Assembly: GCA_047975205.1 (NCBI GenBank)
Contig: JBKEDC010000005.1
Coordinates: 1-64,000 of the forward strand
Source: JBKEDC01 sp047975205
Lineage (GTDB): Bacteria > Bacteroidota > Bacteroidia > Bacteroidales > Prolixibacteraceae
Length of the DNA: 64,000 nucleotides
Direction of reading: 5' to 3'
A program made the translations under genes and the position numbers. Position 1 is the first letter of the stretch. Each line of letters begins with the position of its first letter. Below the pieces are notes generated by a model. That model worked only from the letters and a program-made list of their open reading frames with translations. It ran no database searches and was not told where the DNA came from. This document shows, in pieces, positions 1 to 7,734 of the stretch.

Positions 1-164
1 AACAGAATTGTGGAGCAAAGTAAGTATTGTTAGATTACCAGCAGCTAATTTCATAATAAGAATTGCTTGAGCGAGAATGTGAGGAATTTAAGCGTAATGT
101 TTTTTTAATATGTCTTTAAGTATATAATCTAGTATCTGAAAATCTAGGAATCTATAAATAACCC

Positions 165-1229
165 ATGAATAAAACCATATTAATAACAGGAGGAGCGGGA
201 TTTATCGGCTCACATGTGGTTCGCTTGTTTGTAAATAAATATCCGAACTACAAGATTGTAAATCTCGATAAACTGACATACGCAGGAAACCTTGCAAACC
301 TTAAAGATATCGAGGGCAAACCAAGCTACGAGTTTGTAAAAGCAGATATCGTAGATGCTAAAGCTATATCAGAAGTATTCTCAAAATACAAACCTGATGG
401 AGTAATTCATCTAGCTGCAGAATCTCACGTAGACCGCTCTATTAGTAGTCCTACTGAGTTTGTGTTTACTAATGTGATTGGCACAGTAAACTTGTTGAAT
501 GCTGCACGTGAAGCTTGGAAAGGACATTTTGAAGATAAGCTGTTTTATCATATTTCTACAGATGAGGTGTATGGTGCATTGAGCATGAATAAAAATGAGC
601 TATTCACCGAAACAACAAAATACGATCCGCACAGCCCTTATTCGGCATCGAAAGCCAGTTCAGACCATTTTGTACGTGCTTATCATGATACGTTTGGTTT
701 GCCTGTTTTGGTTTCTAACTGTTCAAACAACTATGGTTCGTATCAGTTCCCCGAGAAACTAATTCCACTATTCATTAATAATATCTGTAACAACAAGCCT
801 TTGCCTGTTTATGGAAAAGGGGAGAATATCCGCGATTGGTTGTGGGTGGAAGATCATGCACGTGCTATTGATGTTATCTTCCATAAGGGCAAGTTAGGAG
901 AAACCTACAACATTGGTGGGCATAATGAGTGGACAAACATCGACTTGATAAAGTTGATGTGTGCAATCATGGATAGAAAATTGGGAAGAGTAGCAGGCGA
1001 GTCGGAAAAATTGATTAGCTATGTAACCGACCGTGCAGGTCATGATTTGCGCTATGCCATAGATTCATCGAAATTGCAAAAAGAACTGGGCTGGGTGCCA
1101 AGCTTGCAATTTGAGGAAGGCTTAGAAAAAACCATAGATTGGTATTTGGAGAATAAGGAGTGGATGAAGAACATCACAAGTGGAGATTACGAGAAATATT
1201 ACGAAACACAGTATAAAGGCAGGCTTTAA
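165..1229 (+). CDS. rfbB: dTDP-glucose 4,6-dehydratase
   Basis: Converts dTDP-glucose to dTDP-4-keto-6-deoxyglucose, the second step of dTDP-L-rhamnose synthesis for surface polysaccharide. This is an extended short-chain dehydrogenase of 354 residues, the normal length. An NAD-binding glycine motif GGAGFIG lies at residues 9-15, the dehydratase-specific STDEVYG with the Asp-Glu pair at 133-134, and the catalytic YSASK (Tyr159, Lys163). The start ATG follows an A-rich leader. rfbA and rfbC lie downstream on the same strand but are separated from it by about 1 kb holding a RAYT transposase module, so a once-compact rfb operon appears interrupted. rfbD is not found here and may lie upstream of the window. 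Confidence 0.96.
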   Translation: MNKTILITGGAGFIGSHVVRLFVNKYPNYKIVNLDKLTYAGNLANLKDIEGKPSYEFVKADIVDAKAISEVFSKYKPDGVIHLAAESHVDRSISSPTEFVFTNVIGTVNLLNAAREAWKGHFEDKLFYHISTDEVYGALSMNKNELFTETTKYDPHSPYSASKASSDHFVRAYHDTFGLPVLVSNCSNNYGSYQFPEKLIPLFINNICNNKPLPVYGKGENIRDWLWVEDHARAIDVIFHKGKLGETYNIGGHNEWTNIDLIKLMCAIMDRKLGRVAGESEKLISYVTDRAGHDLRYAIDSSKLQKELGWVPSLQFEEGLEKTIDWYLENKEWMKNITSGDYEKYYETQYKGRL

Positions 1230-1261
1230 AGAGTGCGTGATTAGTCCGTAGGGCTTTAATA

Positions 1262-1350
1262 TTTTTGCCCTGAAAGGGCTAACCGTAACAGCCCAAGGAT
1301 TTATCCTTGTGGAAAAGGAGAGTAATTAACCAAGGGCTGAAAGTCTGCCC
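1262..1350 (+). repeat. REP-like repeat, left copy 1 of 2
   Basis: An 89-base unit repeated almost exactly at 1377-1465. It holds two short palindromes: GCCC-TGAAA-GGGC near its start, and CAAGGA-TTTA-TCCTTG further on, followed by an AGGGC...GCCC pair. This hairpin-rich doublet just upstream of an IS200-like transposase is the layout expected of REP elements mobilised by RAYT proteins. Confidence 0.85.
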
Positions 1351-1376
1351 CTTGTGGAAGTTAGAGTGGAATTGCC

Positions 1377-1465
1377 TTTTTGCCCTGAAAGGGCTAACCG
1401 TAACAGCCCAAGGATTTATCCTTGGGAGAAAGGAAAGTAATTAACCAAGGGCTGAAAGTCCGCCC
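1377..1465 (+). repeat. REP-like repeat, left copy 2 of 2
   Basis: Second direct copy of the 89-base unit, separated from the first by 26 bases and ending 11 bases before the transposase start codon. Differences from copy 1 are few (for example CCTTGTGG against CCTTGGGA). The transposase translation signals lie immediately after or within the repeat edge. Confidence 0.85.
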
Positions 1466-1476
1466 TGTAATATAAT

Positions 1477-1923
1477 ATGTCACAATCGTTATCAAAAATA
1501 TATGTACACGTAGTTTTTTCTACAAAATACATACAGAAGAAAATAACCGCAGAAGTTCGGGCTGAATTGCAAGCCTATATTGTAGGATGTCTGGCTGATG
1601 TGAAATCTTACACGGAAGAAATATATATTAATCCAGACCACTTGCATGTGTTATGTATGCTGCCTCGCACACTAACCATAGCACAATTGGTTTCAAAAAT
1701 AAAAACACCTTCTTCGATGTGGTTGAAGCAAAAAGGAGTTTTGGATTTTGAATGGCAAGGAGGATATGGAACTTTCTCGGTGAGTGCTTCTAATGTTGAT
1801 GCGGTGAAGCGTTATATTCAGAATCAGTCGGAGCATCACAAGAAGGTTGATTTTAAAGATGAGCTGCGGATGTTTTTTGAGAAATATAAAATTGAATACG
1901 ATGAGAAATATGTTTGGGATTAA
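1477..1923 (+). CDS. IS200-like REP-associated tyrosine transposase (RAYT)
   Basis: A 148-residue single-domain HUH-type Y1 transposase. The metal-binding HLH lies at residues 55-57, in the context NPDHLHVL. The probable nucleophile is Tyr113 in RYIQNQ, and the family motif WQGGYG stands at 93-98. Enzymes of this class cut and rejoin single-stranded DNA at hairpins. There is no tnpB partner. Two direct REP-like repeats lie upstream and related hairpins in the opposite orientation lie downstream (1967-2012), so this fits a RAYT better than a plain IS200 element. It looks intact. It sits between rfbB and rfbA and splits the rhamnose operon. Confidence 0.88.
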   Translation: MSQSLSKIYVHVVFSTKYIQKKITAEVRAELQAYIVGCLADVKSYTEEIYINPDHLHVLCMLPRTLTIAQLVSKIKTPSSMWLKQKGVLDFEWQGGYGTFSVSASNVDAVKRYIQNQSEHHKKVDFKDELRMFFEKYKIEYDEKYVWD

Positions 1924-1966
1924 TACGGGTCGGACTTACATCCCTCATGTCATGTTGCATCATATA

Positions 1967-2012
1967 CCTAGGCATGAATGCCTAGGCTATTACAGTTTTG
2001 CCTTTCAGGCAA
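1967..2012 (-). repeat. REP-like repeat, right side, inverted
   Basis: Two palindromes follow the transposase: CCTAGGCATGAATGCCTAGG at 1967-1986 and TTGCC-TTTCA-GGCAA at 1998-2012. Read on the minus strand the second becomes TTGCCTGAAAGGC followed by AAAACTGTAATA, which resembles the start of the left unit (TTGCCCTGAAAGGGC, then TAACCGTAACA). The order of the two hairpins is mirrored, so this is a diverged inverted counterpart of the left repeats. Confidence 0.6.
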
Positions 2013-2205
2013 TTCAACACATAAGGCTAAATGTCAAGTGAGATGCAAGAAGAAATAAATCAAAATATTAACCAAATTAAATCAATGCTGTATAGCTTAA
2101 GTAGGAAGTTGAAAGCCTAAAACAGCTTATAGCTTACAGCCAAAAAAAATAAATTTTCAACTCATCAACGCGAAGCTTTCAACCCTTCAACTAAAACCAA
2201 AAAAT

Positions 2206-3078
2206 ATGAAAGGAATAATACTAGCAGGTGGTTCGGGTACTCGGTTGTATCCTATCACGAAAGGAATATCGAAACAATTGTTGCCAATATACGATAAGCC
2301 GATGATATATTATCCGCTATCGGTGTTGATGTTGGCAGGAATTCAAGAAATACTTATCATTTCAACACCCGAGGATTTACCTAACTTCGAGAAACTACTC
2401 GGAACAGGTGAGGAATTGGGCTTGAGGTTCAGTTATAAAGAACAACCTAGTCCCGATGGATTGGCTCAGGCATTTACGCTTGGTGCAGAATTTATTGGCA
2501 ATGATGATGTTTGTATGGTGTTGGGCGATAATATCTTTTATGGTCATGGGTTTACTGATTTGCTGAAAGAAGCGGTGAAAAATGTGGAGCAGAAGAATAC
2601 GCCCACGGTATTTGGTTATTATGTAACCGACCCTGAACGCTACGGTGTGGCCACATTCGATGCCAACAACAATGTAACAACCATTGAAGAGAAGCCGGAG
2701 AATCCGGCGTCTAACTATGCTGTGGTAGGACTTTATTTCTACACCAATGATGTGGTGAAGATAGCATCGGAGATTCAGCCATCGGCTCGTGGAGAATATG
2801 AAATCACAACGGTTAATCAGCATTATTTGAAAGAAGGCAAACTGAAAGTAGAGCTTATGGGTCGAGGTTATGCGTGGTTAGACACTGGCACGCATAAATC
2901 ATTTCTCGATGCAAGCACCTTTGTTGAGACAGTAGAGAATCGTCAGGGTTTGAAGATTGCTTGTATTGAGGAGATTGCCTACAAAATGGGATATATTAAT
3001 AAAGAGCAGTTGCTGAGTTTGGCAGAACCTTTAGCAAAGAATGATTACGGCAAATATTTGTTGAAGTTGGCGAAGTAG
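2206..3078 (+). CDS. rfbA: Glucose-1-phosphate thymidylyltransferase
   Basis: Makes dTDP-glucose from dTTP and glucose-1-phosphate, the entry step to dTDP-L-rhamnose. The 290 residues match the usual RmlA length. The nucleotide-binding signature GGSGTRLYPIT is at residues 8-18 and the substrate loop KQLLPIYDKPMIYYP follows. VLGDNIFYG and RGYAWLDTGTH are further family motifs. The start is fixed by the canonical N-terminus MKGIILAGG. The 164 bases upstream carry an inverted pair GTTGAAAGC/GCTTTCAAC (near 2108 and 2175) and no gene. It belongs with rfbB and rfbC. Confidence 0.97.
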   Translation: MKGIILAGGSGTRLYPITKGISKQLLPIYDKPMIYYPLSVLMLAGIQEILIISTPEDLPNFEKLLGTGEELGLRFSYKEQPSPDGLAQAFTLGAEFIGNDDVCMVLGDNIFYGHGFTDLLKEAVKNVEQKNTPTVFGYYVTDPERYGVATFDANNNVTTIEEKPENPASNYAVVGLYFYTNDVVKIASEIQPSARGEYEITTVNQHYLKEGKLKVELMGRGYAWLDTGTHKSFLDASTFVETVENRQGLKIACIEEIAYKMGYINKEQLLSLAEPLAKNDYGKYLLKLAK

Positions 3079-3084
3079 GAGGCA

Positions 3085-3129
3085 GTTGAGCAGAGTCGAA
3101 ATATTCGGTCGCTGAGCGGAGTTGAAGCG
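3085..3129 (-). repeat. Left inverted repeats flanking the GIY-YIG gene
   Basis: Two tandem copies of a short motif. The second (3106-3129) is the reverse complement, with one mismatch, of the 24-base sequence at 3491-3514. The first (about 3085-3100, TTGAGCAGAGTCGAA) is a diverged copy. The motif CTTCGACTCCGCTCAG is common in Bacteroidota genomes as an interspersed repeat (from memory). Confidence 0.8.
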
Positions 3130-3163
3130 TAAACTCAAATTAAAGACTAATACGAATGGTTAT

Positions 3164-3485
3164 ATGTACATAACTAAGGTGTTCGGATGGAAGCTATTAC
3201 ACTGGGAGCACAGATGACTTAGAGAAAAGAATAGCAGAACACCAAAGCGGAGCAGGAGCTAATTTTACACAGAAGCATTTGCCTGTAGAATTGGTGTATT
3301 ATGAAGAATATCAGAGGATAGATGATGCTTTCTTTAGGGAGAAGCAGGTGCAAGGTTGGAATAGGAAAAAGAAGGAAGCATTGATTGATGGTAAGGTTGA
3401 GAATTTAAAGCAGTTGTCGGAAGGTGCGAATGGAAGTCATTTCAAAAATAACACTTCGACTCCGCTCAGTGACCGGATGCAATAA
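3164..3485 (+). pseudogene. GIY-YIG endonuclease, frameshifted
   Basis: Small GIY-YIG nuclease of the UvrC-like/YhbQ-type family. From ATG 3164 the frame reads MYI, then after one surplus A (about 3173) the expected protein resumes as LRCSDGSYYTGSTDDLEKR and runs to the stop at 3485. The repaired N-terminus gives the family's YI-LRCSDGSYYTG core, with the Arg helix and the tail motif REKQVQGWNRKKKEAL. The longest open frame now starts at 3279 and lacks the catalytic GIY-YIG part. The last 15 or so residues (NTSTPLSDRM) are encoded by the flanking repeat itself. The gene is probably inactive unless programmed frameshifting occurs. It separates rfbA from rfbC. Confidence 0.8.
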
Positions 3486-3514
3486 GGAATCGCTTCGACT
3501 CCGCTCAGCGACCG
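3454..3514 (+). repeat. Right inverted repeats flanking the GIY-YIG gene
   Basis: Two tandem copies of the same motif, CTTCGACTCCGCTCAGTGAC at 3454-3473 and CTTCGACTCCGCTCAGCGAC at 3493-3512, in opposite orientation to the left pair. The first copy overlaps the 3' end of the nuclease reading frame. With the left pair they bound the nuclease gene symmetrically. Confidence 0.85.
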
Positions 3515-3545
3515 ATAAACCCGTCAACATATAAACAAAAAGACA

Positions 3546-4100
3546 ATGAAAACAATAAAAACAGACATTCCTGAAGTACTAATATTTGAACCCAAAGTGT
3601 TTGGAGACTCTAGAGGATACTTTTTTGAGAGCTTTCGTCAAGATGTATTTGAGGAAGCAGTAGGATATCCGGTAAATTTCGTGCAGGATAATCAATCGAA
3701 ATCATCTTATGGTGTGCTGCGAGGATTACATTTCCAACGTCCGCCTTATACACAGTCAAAATTAGTTCGGTGCATGGAGGGAGCTGTGCTTGATGTAGCG
3801 GTAGATATGCGCAAAGGTTCGCCTACTTATGGAAGGCATGTAGCGGTAGAATTATCGGCAGCTAATTATCGGCAGCTTTGGATACCTCAGGGTTTTGCAC
3901 ACGGCTTTGTGGTGTTGAGTGAAACGGCAATATTTGCGTATAAGTGCGATAATTACTATGCTCCGGAATATGATGGCGGTGTGTTGTGGAATGATCCTGA
4001 TATTCACATCGATTGGCAAGTTGCAGAGAAAGATATTCAATTGTCGGAAAAAGATAAGAAGCATCCGTTGTTGAAAGATGTGGGGGTATTTAGCATGTAG
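3546..4100 (+). CDS. rfbC: dTDP-4-dehydrorhamnose 3,5-epimerase
   Basis: Epimerises dTDP-4-keto-6-deoxyglucose at C3 and C5, the third step to dTDP-L-rhamnose. At 184 residues it has the normal cupin length. The catalytic base His62 lies in RGLHFQ, with Lys72 in QSKLVR and a tyrosine pair in DNYYAPEYD near 137. IPQGFAHGF at 113-121 is the signature loop. It has its own start and a strong terminator 70 bases after the stop. It was probably co-transcribed with rfbA before the GIY-YIG module arrived. Confidence 0.97.
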   Translation: MKTIKTDIPEVLIFEPKVFGDSRGYFFESFRQDVFEEAVGYPVNFVQDNQSKSSYGVLRGLHFQRPPYTQSKLVRCMEGAVLDVAVDMRKGSPTYGRHVAVELSAANYRQLWIPQGFAHGFVVLSETAIFAYKCDNYYAPEYDGGVLWNDPDIHIDWQVAEKDIQLSEKDKKHPLLKDVGVFSM

Positions 4101-4168
4101 TTGATGATTCCGATTATTTACTCTCCTGGAGCTGAGATATTTTCGGAATTTGACTTTGTAAGTGTAAA

Positions 4169-4212
4169 AAGAGTTGTTACTTTATATAATTAAAGTGGCA
4201 GCTCTTTTTTTT
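4169..4212 (+). terminator. Rho-independent terminator after rfbC
   Basis: A 12-base-pair stem (AAGAGTTGTTAC with GTGGCAGCTCTT, including G-U pairs) around a 14-base AT-rich loop is followed directly by a run of T. It closes the rfb gene set. Confidence 0.85.
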
Positions 4213-4485
4213 GCTTCGGAATAATCAGATAAAAGGGTCTGGAGCTTAGCTAAATTAAATGATAGTTAATCGCTCGGTATATTCTTCTTTTATTCAAGCT
4301 ATAAGTAGTCGGCTTATCTGATTGATTATTAGTTGCCATCATCACTATTTAAATTATTGTATTTGTTTTAAAATTAGTTAATGCGAGTTAATGATGTGAA
4401 TTGTATATTCTAAATTAATTTAATCTTTTTAACTTGCTTGGAAATTAGATCATGCAGGTGATCTTCACATAAATAGTTAGATATT
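4213..4485. other. Intergenic leader before the V-ATPase operon
   Basis: AT-rich, non-coding. It must hold the promoter of the V-ATPase operon, but I see no clear match to the Bacteroidota promoter consensus and no riboswitch-like structure. Confidence 0.5.
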
Positions 4486-5091
4486 ATGCAATCACAACTT
4501 CAAGAGTTAACCGACAAAATATATGCCGATGGCGTGAAAAAGGCTCAGGTTGAAGCAGATGCAATTTTGAGTAAGGCTCAGGCGGATGCAGATGCAATTA
4601 TGGCAGAAGCTCAACAAAAAGCAACAGCTTTATTAACTAAAGCTAAGCAGAAATCTGAATTGTTGGCTAAAAATGTTAATTCGGAACTTAAAATAAGTTC
4701 AAATCAAGCTATTTCAGCTTTAAAACAACAGGTTGAACAGTTGATTACACTCCGGATGCTGAAGCCCGGTTTGAAGGAAACTTTTGGTACACCGGAAAAT
4801 CTAACGACTATCATTAGTAGTTTGGTTGAGGCTTGGACAAAGAATCAGCAAGCTAATTTGCATTTGGTGTTGGCAGAAAAAGATAAAGAAGAAATAGAGC
4901 CTAAATTAGAAGCGAGCTTAGCTAATGAGTTGAATAAAGGTGTAAGCTTTGAGTTCTCTACAAAGATAAAGTCGGGATTCAAGGTAGAACCCGGAGGATC
5001 CGGCTATATGATAAGCTTTACGGAAGATGATTTCGTGAACTTTTTCAAGACTTATCTCCGCGATAAAACTAACGATTTACTTTTTGGTTAG
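4486..5091 (+). CDS. atpE: V-type ATPase subunit E
   Basis: Peripheral-stalk subunit linking the catalytic head to the membrane sector. The protein has 201 residues. Residues 1-85 are an Ala/Lys/Gln/Glu-rich helix with heptad character (KAQVEADAILSKAQADADAI), typical of the stalk coiled coil. The globular C-terminal half binds subunits A/B. It is the first gene of the seven-gene operon E-DUF2764-A-B-D-I-K, with 12 bases to the next gene. No subunit G/H gene is present, so the stalk may be built of E with DUF2764 or of E alone (inference). Confidence 0.9.
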   Translation: MQSQLQELTDKIYADGVKKAQVEADAILSKAQADADAIMAEAQQKATALLTKAKQKSELLAKNVNSELKISSNQAISALKQQVEQLITLRMLKPGLKETFGTPENLTTIISSLVEAWTKNQQANLHLVLAEKDKEEIEPKLEASLANELNKGVSFEFSTKIKSGFKVEPGGSGYMISFTEDDFVNFFKTYLRDKTNDLLFG

Positions 5092-5103
5092 AGGGCTGTA
5101 ATT

Positions 5104-5964
5104 ATGGCAAAGAACTATTACAGCCTAGTGGCCGGATTACCGGATATTCTCTTGGGAGATAAGAAAACAACCTTCGGTTCGGTAAGCTTATTAAATCAGC
5201 TGAAAGATGAATTAGTACCTTTAGATTATCTTCTGGCGAAGTCACTCTATTTGCCTTTTGATCATACTAATTATTTGAATAAAAAGTACGGATCGGCAGC
5301 AGATTTTGATGAGAGAGGGGTATATTCGGAAGAAGATATAGAGAAGTTGCTTTCTAAAAGAACCATCGATACATTGGATGAGCAAGATTTTCCCTTGTAT
5401 CTGATTGAGTTGGCAGAGGAATTGGAAAGACAAGATTCCTTAAATCGCTCAGAGGCTGAGGTGAAGCTTACGCAAGCGTATCATGATTATATGCTGAGTT
5501 TTAACAATGCGTTTATCTCTAATTATATGTCATTTAAACGCAATATGAAAAATGTGTTTATTGCGCTGCATGGCAGAAAATATGGCGTTGATGTATATCA
5601 TGAGTTTGTTATCGGCAGTGGAGTGATCGTGGAGGCTTTACGCAAGAGTAGGGCTCGCGATTTTGGTTTGGCAGGAGAGATAGAGCGTTTAGATGGCATG
5701 CTTAAACTTTTTGAAGAGACAGATCTACAGAATCGCGGATTTAAAATAGATCAATTGAAGTGGGATTATATTGAGGAAATTAGCTTCTTTAATTATTTCA
5801 CGATAGAGAAAGTGCTGGGGTTTATCTTAAAGCTATTTATGGTGGAAAGATGGATGAAACTTTCGGCAGAAGAAGGGCGTAAGCTTTTTGAACGTCTGCT
5901 ACAAGATTTGGATAGTAAATATGAATTTCCGGAAGAATTTAAATTAGGCAATGGAAAAAAATAA
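5104..5964 (+). CDS. DUF2764 V-ATPase-associated protein
   Basis: A 286-residue soluble protein encoded between subunits E and A. It begins MAKNYYSLVAGLPDI, as do the DUF2764 proteins at the same position in V-ATPase operons of spirochaetes, chlamydiae and Bacteroidota. No biochemical role is established to my knowledge. Position and the absence of a canonical C/d subunit suggest that it fills the central-stalk adaptor role (inference). Its last 14 bases overlap the start of atpA, which implies translational coupling and similar stoichiometric control. Confidence 0.85.
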   Translation: MAKNYYSLVAGLPDILLGDKKTTFGSVSLLNQLKDELVPLDYLLAKSLYLPFDHTNYLNKKYGSAADFDERGVYSEEDIEKLLSKRTIDTLDEQDFPLYLIELAEELERQDSLNRSEAEVKLTQAYHDYMLSFNNAFISNYMSFKRNMKNVFIALHGRKYGVDVYHEFVIGSGVIVEALRKSRARDFGLAGEIERLDGMLKLFEETDLQNRGFKIDQLKWDYIEEISFFNYFTIEKVLGFILKLFMVERWMKLSAEEGRKLFERLLQDLDSKYEFPEEFKLGNGKK

Positions 5965-7717
5965 TAAAACCGTCGGTAAGGTGTCAGGTATCATTGCAAA
6001 CCTCGTTACAGTAGAGGTTGATGGTGCCGTTTCACAGAACGAAATCTGCTTTATTGAGCATCCCGAGTCGAACCTAATGGCTGAAGTTATAAAGATTATC
6101 GGTAAGCAAGTTTATGTTCAGGTTTTTGAAAGTACGCGTGGTTTGAAAGTAGGAACGAAGGTGGTGTTTGAAGGACATATGCTAGAGGTGACTCTGGGAC
6201 CGGGAATCCTATCGAAGAATTACGATGGCTTACAGAACGATTTAGATAAAATGGAAGGCGTTTTCCTTAAACGAGGAGATTACACCGATCCATTAGATAG
6301 AGAAGTAAAATGGAATTATACTCCGATAGCCGAGGTGGGCGATAAAGTGCAAGCCGGTGATTGGTTGGGAGAGGTGGCAGAACAAAGTACGCCACACAAA
6401 ATTATGGTGCCGTTTAAAATGGATGGCACATACACGATTAAGGCTCTCACACCTGCCGGGTCATATACGGTAGATGAGGAGATAGCCGTAATTACCGATG
6501 CCGAAGGAAATGACCATAAGATAACGATGGTGCAGAAATGGCCGGTTAAGCGTGCGGTGAAAGCCTATCATAATAAACCTCGTCCGTTTAAACTGCTGGA
6601 AACCGGTCAGCGCACCATGGATACACTGAATCCGATTGTAGAAGGGGGAACCGGCTTCATTCCGGGTCCTTTCGGTACCGGGAAAACAGTTTTACAACAT
6701 GCTATTTCTAAATTCGCAGAAGCCGATGTGGTTATTATTGCGGCTTGTGGAGAGCGGGCGAATGAGGTGGTGGAAATTTTTACGGAGTTTCCGGAGTTGG
6801 AAGACCCCAGAACAGGAAAAAGTCTTATTGACAGGACAACGATTATTGCCAACACTTCGAATATGCCGGTAGCTGCTCGTGAGGCTTCGGTTTATACGGC
6901 AATGGCTTTAGGAGAGTATTATCGAGCTATGGGATTGAAAGTTTTACTTATGGCAGATTCAACTTCTCGTTGGGCTCAAGCCCTTCGAGAGATGAGTAAC
7001 CGTTTGGAAGAATTACCCGGTCCGGATGCTTTCCCTATGGATTTAACAGCTATCATTACCAGTTTCTACGCTCGTGCCGGATTTGTGTATTTGAACAATG
7101 GTGAGAGCGGATCGATTACATTCATCGGAACGGTATCTCCTGCCGGCGGTAATTTGAAAGAGCCGGTTACGGAATCGACTCGCAAGGCCGCACGTTGTTT
7201 CTATGGCTTGAGCCAAGCGAGAGCCGATAGTAAGCGTTATCCGGCAATTGACCCGATCGACAGTTATTCTAAGTATTTGGAATATCCGGAGGTAGTTGAA
7301 TATTTAAAAGAACATGTGGGGGAAAATTGGTTAGACAGTGTGATGCTGTCGAAAACACTGTTGTTAAGAGGAAAAGAAGCCCAAGAACAAATTAATATTT
7401 TGGGTGATGACAGCGTGCCTTTGGCATTTCATGAACGCCTTTGGAATTCGGAGCTGATAGATGCTGTTATTCTGCAACAAGATGCCTTTGATCAAATTGA
7501 TGCACGTACGCCGATGGAACGTCAGAAATATATGTTGGAAAAGGTGCTTACCATTGCTGATATGTCTTTTCAGTTTGATTCCTTTGAGCAGGTGAGCGAC
7601 TTCTTTAAACGTGTGATTAATGCGCTGAAGCAATTGAACTATACAGCATGGCAGTCGGAAGATTTCACGAAATGTGAAGTGGCAATAGAGAGTATTCTGA
7701 ATGAGCGAAAACAATAA
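5951..7717 (+). CDS. atpA: V-type ATPase catalytic subunit A
   Basis: Catalytic nucleotide-binding subunit of the rotary A/V-ATPase. It has 588 residues. The N-terminal beta barrel is followed by the A-subunit-specific bulge region (about 110-200). The P-loop GPFGTGKT lies at residues 239-246 and the catalytic glutamate in CGERANE at 268. The C-terminal helical domain follows. The start overlaps the preceding gene by 14 bases. Its presence beside a B subunit without a P-loop shows the hetero-hexameric A3B3 head. Confidence 0.97.
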   Translation: MEKNNKTVGKVSGIIANLVTVEVDGAVSQNEICFIEHPESNLMAEVIKIIGKQVYVQVFESTRGLKVGTKVVFEGHMLEVTLGPGILSKNYDGLQNDLDKMEGVFLKRGDYTDPLDREVKWNYTPIAEVGDKVQAGDWLGEVAEQSTPHKIMVPFKMDGTYTIKALTPAGSYTVDEEIAVITDAEGNDHKITMVQKWPVKRAVKAYHNKPRPFKLLETGQRTMDTLNPIVEGGTGFIPGPFGTGKTVLQHAISKFAEADVVIIAACGERANEVVEIFTEFPELEDPRTGKSLIDRTTIIANTSNMPVAAREASVYTAMALGEYYRAMGLKVLLMADSTSRWAQALREMSNRLEELPGPDAFPMDLTAIITSFYARAGFVYLNNGESGSITFIGTVSPAGGNLKEPVTESTRKAARCFYGLSQARADSKRYPAIDPIDSYSKYLEYPEVVEYLKEHVGENWLDSVMLSKTLLLRGKEAQEQINILGDDSVPLAFHERLWNSELIDAVILQQDAFDQIDARTPMERQKYMLEKVLTIADMSFQFDSFEQVSDFFKRVINALKQLNYTAWQSEDFTKCEVAIESILNERKQ

Positions 7718-7734
7718 CCTGAAAAATTAGATGC

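Noticed and set aside
1262..1465. CRISPR array
   Set aside because: Only two long (89-base) repeats with one 26-base spacer are present, they contain several hairpins, and no cas gene is in the window.
1847..2041. 64-codon frame overlapping the RAYT 3' end
   Set aside because: It lies in another frame of the transposase and then runs through the REP-like hairpins; no protein-like features.
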